Shown: in pieces, positions 32,039 to 36,643 of the stretch | How positions within the stretch are numbered: position 1 is the first letter of the stretch | How the letters are laid out: each line of letters opens with the position of its first letter | NCBI GenBank assembly: GCA_902805855.1 | Contig: CADCUJ010000031.1 | Coordinates: 5,909 to 42,551 of the forward strand | Length of the DNA: 36,643 bases | Reading direction: 5' to 3' | DNA from: an uncultured Nocardioidaceae bacterium | Lineage (GTDB): Bacteria > Actinomycetota > Actinomycetes > Propionibacteriales > Nocardioidaceae | Notes under the pieces: model-generated | Told to the model about the DNA's origin: nothing | What the model saw: only the letters and a program-made list of their open reading frames with translations | Databases searched by the model: none | Position numbers and translations under genes: made by a program

Positions 32039-33247
32039 ATGGCGAACCCGCTCCAGGCACTGCGGTTGGAAGAGCTGCGTGAACGCACCAGCACGAAGTG
32101 GCGCCGCTATCCCGCGGACGTGCTGCCGCTGTGGGTGGCGGAGATGGACGTGCCGCTCGCGGAACCGCTCGTCGACGCGGTCACCGACGCCATGCGGCGC
32201 GGCGACACCGGCTACGCCGACCACGCGACCTACGCCGAGGCAATGGCGGCGTTCGCAGCGAACCGGTGGGGCTGGACCTTCGACCTCGCCGACTCGGCAC
32301 TCGTCCCCGACGTGATGCTGGGCATCGTCGAGGTCCTCAAGCTGGTCAGCTCCGGCGGTGACGCGGTGGTGGTCAACTCGCCGGTCTACACGCCCTTCTA
32401 CCAGTTCGTGGGCAACCTGGGCCGACGCGTCGTCGAGTCACCGCTGACCCCCGGACACCGGATCGACTTCAAGGACCTGGAGGCCACGTTCGCGCGGGAG
32501 CGGCCGGCGGCGTACCTGCTCTGCAGCCCGCACAATCCGACCGGCACGGTGCACACCAGGGAGGAGCTGGAGGCGGTCGGACGGCTGGCCGGGGAGTACG
32601 ACGTGCGGGTGGTCGTCGATGAGATCCACGCGCCCCTGGTCTACCCGGACGCGATCCACGTCCCGTACCTGTCGCTGCCCACTTCGCAGGACGCGTTCGC
32701 GCTGCTGAGCGCGTCGAAGGGGTGGAACCTCGCGGGCCTCAAGGCGGCTTTGGCCGTCGCTGGTGAGGCAGCGACCACCGAGCTTCGGGCGATGCCCGAG
32801 GAGGTCTCCCACGGCGCCAGCCACGTTGGTGTGATCGCCCATCGCGCCGCCCTACTGTCGTGCGCGGGCTGGCTGGACGACCTGCTCGCCGGACTGGACG
32901 AGAACCGGCACCTGCTGGCGAGTTTGCTGGAGGAGTACCTGCCCGAGGTCGGTTACCGGCTGCCCGAGGCGACGTACCTGGCCTGGCTCGACTGTCGACC
33001 GATCGGCCTCGAGGACGACCCGGCTGAAGTGTTCCTGCAACGCGGGCAGGTCGCGGTCGTGCCCGGTCCCAGCTTCGGCACCGGTGGCACCGGGCACGTC
33101 CGGCTGAACCTGGCGACGTCGCGGGAGGTGCTGGAAGAGGCGGTGCGCCGAATGGCGAGCGCCGTGAGCCGGGACGAGGAACAATCCCAGGCTGCAGCGG
33201 GTTTGGCAGGACGGAGTCGAGGGGTGAGGATGAGGCGTGGACGTTGA
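32039..33247 (+). CDS. PLP-dependent aminotransferase-fold C-S lyase (MalY/PatB type)
   Basis: A 402-residue fold-type I PLP enzyme. The early TSTKWRRYPADVLPLWVAEMD matches MalY/PatB cystathionine beta-lyases rather than general aminotransferases. VVNSPVYTPFYQF, LLCSPHNPTGTVHT and VVVDEIHAPLVYP are present, and the PLP lysine is Lys227 in LSASKGWNLAGLK. It would cleave cystathionine or cysteine conjugates to pyruvate, ammonia and a thiol. ATG 32039 is chosen; GTG 32030 is a near alternative. The last ~15 residues are a basic, poorly conserved tail. Its 3' end overlaps the YgfZ start by 11 bases. Confidence 0.88.
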   Translation: MANPLQALRLEELRERTSTKWRRYPADVLPLWVAEMDVPLAEPLVDAVTDAMRRGDTGYADHATYAEAMAAFAANRWGWTFDLADSALVPDVMLGIVEVLKLVSSGGDAVVVNSPVYTPFYQFVGNLGRRVVESPLTPGHRIDFKDLEATFARERPAAYLLCSPHNPTGTVHTREELEAVGRLAGEYDVRVVVDEIHAPLVYPDAIHVPYLSLPTSQDAFALLSASKGWNLAGLKAALAVAGEAATTELRAMPEEVSHGASHVGVIAHRAALLSCAGWLDDLLAGLDENRHLLASLLEEYLPEVGYRLPEATYLAWLDCRPIGLEDDPAEVFLQRGQVAVVPGPSFGTGGTGHVRLNLATSREVLEEAVRRMASAVSRDEEQSQAAAGLAGRSRGVRMRRGR

Positions 33248-34202
33248 GTATCGAAGCCCGCTGCTGGGGTTGCCGGACGCCGTGGGTGGGGACGGGATCG
33301 ACGCTCCGGTCCCGGCACACTACGGGTCGTTCGTCGCCGAGCAGCGCGTGCTCGAGTCAGGTGAGGGCTTCGTCGACCTGTCCCACCGCGGCGTCGTACG
33401 CATCGAGGGTCCGGACCGACTGGGCTGGCTGCACTCGCTGACCACCCAGCATCTGGAGCGGCTGGTGCCCGGGACGCCCACGGCCACGCTGATCCTCAGC
33501 CCGCAGGGGCATGTGGAGCACGCGATGTACGGGGTCGATGACGGCGAGGTGTTCACCGCACACGTCGAGCCCGGGCGTGCCGGTGCGCTGGTGGAGTGGC
33601 TGGACCGGATGCGGTTCATGATGCGGGTCGAGGTCCACGACGTCACCGACGAGGTCGCGGTCACCTGGCGACCGGCCGCGCGAGTCGCCCGGGCGCCGTA
33701 CTCCGGCTACACCCTGGTCCCGCGCGCCGACCTGGCCAAGTACGCCGACGCCGCCGGGCCCGCCTGCGGCACCTGGGCGTTCGAGGCGTTGCGGATCGCC
33801 CGGGGTGAGGCGCGGCTGGGGCTGGACACCGACCACCGAACGATCCCCAACGAGGCCGGCTGGGTCGGGACGGCGGTGCACCTGGACAAGGGCTGCTACC
33901 GCGGCCAGGAGACCGTTGCCCGGGTGCACACGCTGGGCCGGCCGCCCAGGCGGTTGACCCTGCTCCACCTCGACGGATCAGCCGACCGGCTACCCACCCG
34001 GGCCGCACAGCTGCATCACGACGGACGCGCAGTCGGCTTCGTCGGCACCAGCGCCCGTCACCACGAGCTGGGCCCGATCGCGTTGGCCATGGTGAAGCGC
34101 AATGTCGGCACTGACGCGCCGCTCGAGGTGGACGGGCTCGCGGCGAACCAGGAGGTCATCGTCGACCCGGAGATCGGCATGCACGTCCGCCCGGTCCTGT
34201 GA
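33237..34202 (+). CDS. ygfZ: YgfZ/GcvT-like folate-binding protein
   Basis: A 321-residue protein of the YgfZ family, which uses tetrahydrofolate to support iron-sulfur cluster assembly or repair. The signature KGCYRGQE is at residues 218-225 with the conserved Cys220 (bacterial consensus KGCYxGQE). The N-terminal GcvT-like domain has VDLSHRGVVRIEGPDRLGWL. GTG 33237 overlaps the upstream gene by 11 bases, and the family start is matched. In M. tuberculosis, from memory, a homologue lies in the Rv0811c-Rv0813c area, the same neighbourhood as the other conserved genes here. It is upstream of the epimerase by 19 bases. Confidence 0.9.
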   Translation: MDVEYRSPLLGLPDAVGGDGIDAPVPAHYGSFVAEQRVLESGEGFVDLSHRGVVRIEGPDRLGWLHSLTTQHLERLVPGTPTATLILSPQGHVEHAMYGVDDGEVFTAHVEPGRAGALVEWLDRMRFMMRVEVHDVTDEVAVTWRPAARVARAPYSGYTLVPRADLAKYADAAGPACGTWAFEALRIARGEARLGLDTDHRTIPNEAGWVGTAVHLDKGCYRGQETVARVHTLGRPPRRLTLLHLDGSADRLPTRAAQLHHDGRAVGFVGTSARHHELGPIALAMVKRNVGTDAPLEVDGLAANQEVIVDPEIGMHVRPVL

Positions 34203-34221
34203 GGGGCGAGGCGACTGCCCG

Positions 34222-35226
34222 GTGAAGGTCCTCATCACCGGGGGTGCCGGTTACATCGGGTCCACCACCGCGAAGGCCCTCGAGGCCGCGGGCCACGAGC
34301 CCGTCGTCCTCGACTCTCTGCTGAGCGGACCCGCGGCGTTCGTGCGCGATCGGGTCTTCTACAAAGGCGACATCGCCGACCGCGCGCTGCTCTCGCGGAT
34401 CGTCGCGGAACACCCGGACATCGAGTGCACGATCCACATGGCAGCGCGGATCGTGGTGCCTGAGTCGGTCGAGAAGCCCTACGAGTACTACCGCGACAAC
34501 GTCGCCAAGTCACTGGAGCTCTTCGACCAGCTCCATGCCCTGGACAAGCCGCGGGTGCTGTTCTCGTCCTCGGCCTCGGTCTATGCATCCGTCGAGGGTT
34601 TCGAGGTCTACGAGGACTCGCCGCTGGATCCGCCGTCGCCATATGCCCGTACGAAGCAGGTCATGGAGATGGCGCTGGCGGACATGGCCGCCGCCAGCAG
34701 CCTGCGGGCGATCATGCTGCGCTACTTCAACCCGATCGGCTCGGACCCCGACCTGGACTCGGGCGTGTACGTACGTGCTCCATCGCACGTTCTGGGCCAG
34801 CTCGTCGCAACTGCCCGCGGCGAGCAGGAGGCGTTCACGATCACCGGCACCCAGCATCCCACCCGCGACGGAACCGGCATCCGGGACTACATCCACGTCT
34901 GGGACCTGGCTCGCGCGCACGTCGCGGCGGTGGAGCGGTTCGACAGCGTGCTCGCTGAGGTCGGTGCTCCCAGCACGGTGATCAACGTAGGGACCGGCCG
35001 GAGCGTGACCGTGCGTGAGCTGGTCGCGGGGTTCGAGAAGGTGCACGGCGAGCCGTTGCCGGTGCGCGAGGCTCCGCCCCGACCCGGCGACTCGGTCGGA
35101 GCGTTCGCGAACGTGGACAAGGCACATGAGCTGCTCGGGTGGCGCGCGGAGTCGAACATCGACCAGGCCATCGAGTCGGCGCTGAAGTGGTCCGACCGGC
35201 GGGCGCAGGTCCTCGGCTACGAGTGA
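34222..35226 (+). CDS. galE: NAD-dependent sugar epimerase (UDP-glucose 4-epimerase-like)
   Basis: A 334-residue extended SDR enzyme. The NAD motif GGAGYIGS is at residues 7-14, SSSASVYAS gives the catalytic Ser/Thr region, and YARTK is the YxxxK pair (Tyr141, Lys145). HMAARIVVPESVEKPYEYY, RDGTGIRDYIHVWDLARAH and NVGTGRSVTV are strongly GalE-like. It would interconvert UDP-Glc and UDP-Gal or the N-acetyl forms, a donor supply useful to surface glycans. GTG 34222 is the start, 19 bases after ygfZ. Substrate range cannot be settled; a 4-epimerase for UDP-GlcNAc is equally possible. Confidence 0.87.
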   Translation: MKVLITGGAGYIGSTTAKALEAAGHEPVVLDSLLSGPAAFVRDRVFYKGDIADRALLSRIVAEHPDIECTIHMAARIVVPESVEKPYEYYRDNVAKSLELFDQLHALDKPRVLFSSSASVYASVEGFEVYEDSPLDPPSPYARTKQVMEMALADMAAASSLRAIMLRYFNPIGSDPDLDSGVYVRAPSHVLGQLVATARGEQEAFTITGTQHPTRDGTGIRDYIHVWDLARAHVAAVERFDSVLAEVGAPSTVINVGTGRSVTVRELVAGFEKVHGEPLPVREAPPRPGDSVGAFANVDKAHELLGWRAESNIDQAIESALKWSDRRAQVLGYE

Positions 35227-35248
35227 CGCTCGGGTAGCGTACGGCGAC

Positions 35249-35608
35249 GTGGGCCTGGAATCCGAGCAGCGGCCGTGGGGCTCTTGGCACGTCATCGATG
35301 CCGAAGAAGGCTTCAAGATCAAGCGGATCCACGTGGACGCGGGCTGCCGGCTCTCCTACCAGCAGCACGAGCACCGCTCCGAGCACTGGGTGGTGATCTC
35401 GGGTATCGCGACGTGCACGATCGACGGCAGGATCGTGATCGCCGGCCCGGGGGAGTCCGTGGACGTGCCGCTGGGGGCCAAGCACAGGTTGGCCAACGAG
35501 GGCAGCGAGGAGCTCGTCGTCGTCGAGGTGCAGCGCGGTGTCTACACCGGCGAGGACGACATCATCCGGATCGACGACGACTACGGCCGCTACGAGTCTG
35601 CGCCGTGA
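35249..35608 (+). CDS. cupin, mannose-6-phosphate isomerase type II-like
   Basis: A 119-residue single cupin. The RPWGSW opening and CRLSYQQHEHRSEHWVVISG metal-binding motif match the isomerase (C-terminal) domain of ManC-type GDP-mannose pyrophosphorylase/phosphomannose isomerase; the second cupin motif holds GPGESVDVPLGAKHRL. Only the cupin domain is present, not the nucleotidyltransferase. Stand-alone copies may isomerise mannose-6-phosphate or another sugar phosphate. GTG 35249 is 22 bases after the epimerase, so the two are probably one sugar-nucleotide transcript. Confidence 0.85.
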   Translation: MGLESEQRPWGSWHVIDAEEGFKIKRIHVDAGCRLSYQQHEHRSEHWVVISGIATCTIDGRIVIAGPGESVDVPLGAKHRLANEGSEELVVVEVQRGVYTGEDDIIRIDDDYGRYESAP

Positions 35609-35615
35609 CGGGGTG

Positions 35616-35851
35616 GGTTTCGAGACGCTCGCTGCGCTCGCTCCTCAACCACCGGTCGTGAGGCTGCGCTCGTTCCTCAACCACCGGTCGAGACGCTCGC
35701 TTCGCTCGCTCCTCAACCACCGGTCGTGAGGCTGCGCTCGCTCCTCAACCACCGGTCGTGACGCTGCGCTCGCTCCTCAACCACCGGTCGTGACGCTGCG
35801 CTCGCTCCTCAACCACCGGTCGTGAGGCTGCGCTCGCTCCTCAACCACCGG
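35616..35851 (+). repeat. seven tandem copies of a dispersed repeat
   Basis: Units at 35616-35655 (40 bp, complete), 35656-35687, 35688-35723 (36 bp), 35724-35755, 35756-35787, 35788-35819 and 35820-35851. The last four are exactly 32 bp and each ends CTCCTCAACCACCGG. Units differ by one or two bases. No unique spacers separate them, so this is not CRISPR. It fills the 253-base gap between the converging cupin and cysN genes, with one partial and one full copy elsewhere at 19488-19556. An eighth partial sequence (TAGGTGGG) trails the array. Confidence 0.95.
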
Positions 35852-35861
35852 TAGGTGGGAC

Positions 35862-36643
35862 TCAGGAACCGCTGTTGATCATCCCCGCGCCGACGGTGAC
35901 GCCGGTGGCCTCGTCGATCAGGATGAACGAGCCCGTGGTCCGGTTCTTGACGTAGGGGTCGCACAGCAGCGGAACCGTGGTGCGCAGCTGCACGCGACCG
36001 ATCTCGTTGAGGCCGAGCTCCTTGGTGTCCTGGTCGCGGTGCAGGCTGTTCACGTCGAGGCGGTACTGGATGTCCTTCACCAGCGCCCGGCCGATCCGGG
36101 TGGTGTGCTTGATCGCGAGCTTCTGTCGCGGCCGCAGCGGCTCGTTGACCATCCAGCAGACCATCGCGTCGATGTCCTGGCTGGGCCGGGGAGCGTTCTG
36201 CGGCCGACAGATCATGTCACCGCGGGAGACGTCCACGTCGTCCTCCAGCCGGACGGTCACCGACATCGGTGGGAACGCCTCGTCGATCTCGGTGTCGAAC
36301 ACGTCGATCCCGGCGATCTTGCTGGTCATCCCGCTCGGCAGGACGAGCACGTCGTCGCCAGGCTTGAGGACGCCGCCGGCCAGCTGGCCGGCGTAACCAC
36401 GGTAGTCGTGGAACTCGTCGGACTTCGGCCGCACGACGTACTGCACCGGGAAGCGCGCGTCGACCAGGTCGCGGTCGGAGGCGACGTGGACGTTCTCGAG
36501 GTGGTGCATGAGCGTGGGCCCGGAGTACCACGGCATCGACTCGCTGCGGTTGACGACGTTGTCGCCCTGCAGCGCCGAGATCGGGACGACCTGGAGGTCG
36601 GGGATGTTGAGCTTCGTCGCGAAGGCGGTGAACTCGTGGTGGA
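35862..36643 (-). CDS. cysN: sulfate adenylyltransferase large subunit CysN (5' part outside window)
   Basis: The minus-strand frame is open to the window edge; 260 residues are visible and the N-terminal GTPase domain lies outside. VVPISALQGDNVVNRSESMP marks the end of the G domain (G5-type SALxGDNV), followed by the EF-Tu-like domains II and III: PVQYVVRP, YRGYAGQLAGGVLKPGDDV, VTVRLEDDVDVSRGDMI, and a terminal RVQLRTTVPL...GSFILIDE. CysN with CysD forms ATP sulfurylase, which activates sulfate to APS. The ATG at 36536 is internal. The gene ends ten bases beyond the repeat array and converges with the cupin gene. It complements the sulfur genes at 17.6-19.9 kb. Confidence 0.94.
   Translation of the reverse strand, partial: HHEFTAFATKLNIPDLQVVPISALQGDNVVNRSESMPWYSGPTLMHHLENVHVASDRDLVDARFPVQYVVRPKSDEFHDYRGYAGQLAGGVLKPGDDVLVLPSGMTSKIAGIDVFDTEIDEAFPPMSVTVRLEDDVDVSRGDMICRPQNAPRPSQDIDAMVCWMVNEPLRPRQKLAIKHTTRIGRALVKDIQYRLDVNSLHRDQDTKELGLNEIGRVQLRTTVPLLCDPYVKNRTTGSFILIDEATGVTVGAGMINSGS

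Noticed and set aside
35616-35851. Possible CRISPR array
   Set aside because: Repeats are directly abutting, with no unique spacers and no cas genes nearby. Copies of the same element occur elsewhere in the window.
1-36643. tRNA, rRNA or insertion sequences
   Set aside because: I looked for tRNA TPsiC-loop patterns, transposase motifs and flanking inverted repeats and found none that I could support. The glycan island shows no integrase or attachment site.

Overview
The window is high-GC DNA with many GTG starts and short gene overlaps. It carries mycothiol synthase (MshD), the orphan nitrogen regulator GlnR, a MutT1/PPK1 pair and DUF1416, a combination confined to Actinomycetota. A dispersed repeat near 19.5 kb and 35.6 kb resembles repeats I associate with Nocardioides, so I read this as a Nocardioidaceae-like chromosome. 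Nothing indicates a plasmid or phage. No rRNA, tRNA or CRISPR array was seen.

Layout. (1) 1-3.0 kb: the tail of a DUF1800 protein, a Tat-exported DUF1501 protein and a secreted M15-like peptidase. (2) 3.2-3.8 kb: a cold-shock protein with a strong terminator, and a small acidic protein. (3) 3.9-12.6 kb: a phosphate block with a DUF47/PhoU-like protein and Pit transporter (+) facing pstSCAB (-). A PHO box of 11-bp repeats precedes pstS, followed by mutT1 and polyphosphate kinase. (4) 12.6-19.9 kb: an esterase with an internal 21-bp tandem repeat, mshD, a secreted 5'-nucleotidase, glnR, a MoaD/ThiS-like protein, a 680-bp regulatory region, a thiosulfate sulfurtransferase and DUF1416. The regulatory region holds a candidate structured RNA and a Cys-containing leader peptide. 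(5) 20-23.4 kb: LCP ligase, D-aminoacyl-tRNA deacylase, a BKACE-type enzyme, a 33-residue membrane peptide, a nitrobindin-like protein and a DsrE-like protein. (6) 23.7-31.9 kb: a cell-surface glycan island. (7) 32.0-36.6 kb: PatB-like lyase, YgfZ, GalE-like epimerase, a cupin, a seven-copy repeat array and the C-terminal part of CysN.

From memory, regions 3-5 follow the gene order of Streptomyces (pit-pst-mutT-ppk, mshD-5'-nucleotidase-glnR-moaD-cysA-sseC) and M. tuberculosis (Rv0811c-Rv0821c, Rv2984-Rv2985). Against that backbone the 8.5-kb glycan island stands out as accessory. Its plus-strand operon (nucleotide-sugar dehydrogenase, NodB-type deacetylase with a C-terminal membrane anchor, hyaluronan-synthase-like GT2) is joined by stop/start overlaps. 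A LamG-domain protein follows. The converging minus-strand operon encodes a 39-residue peptide that is essentially only an LPNTG sorting signal, overlapping by GTGA a second membrane GT2, then a class E-like sortase. A secreted GH18-type hydrolase lies upstream. I infer a system that makes, deacetylates, displays and perhaps covalently anchors an extracellular polysaccharide. The micro-LPXTG peptide coupled to a glycosyltransferase and sortase is the most novel element here.

The phosphate genes work together in high-affinity (Pst) and low-affinity (Pit) uptake, polyphosphate storage (PPK1) and release of phosphate from extracellular nucleotides. The sulfur genes (sulfurtransferase, DUF1416, MoaD-like, CysN) point to sulfur mobilisation under cysteine-responsive attenuation.
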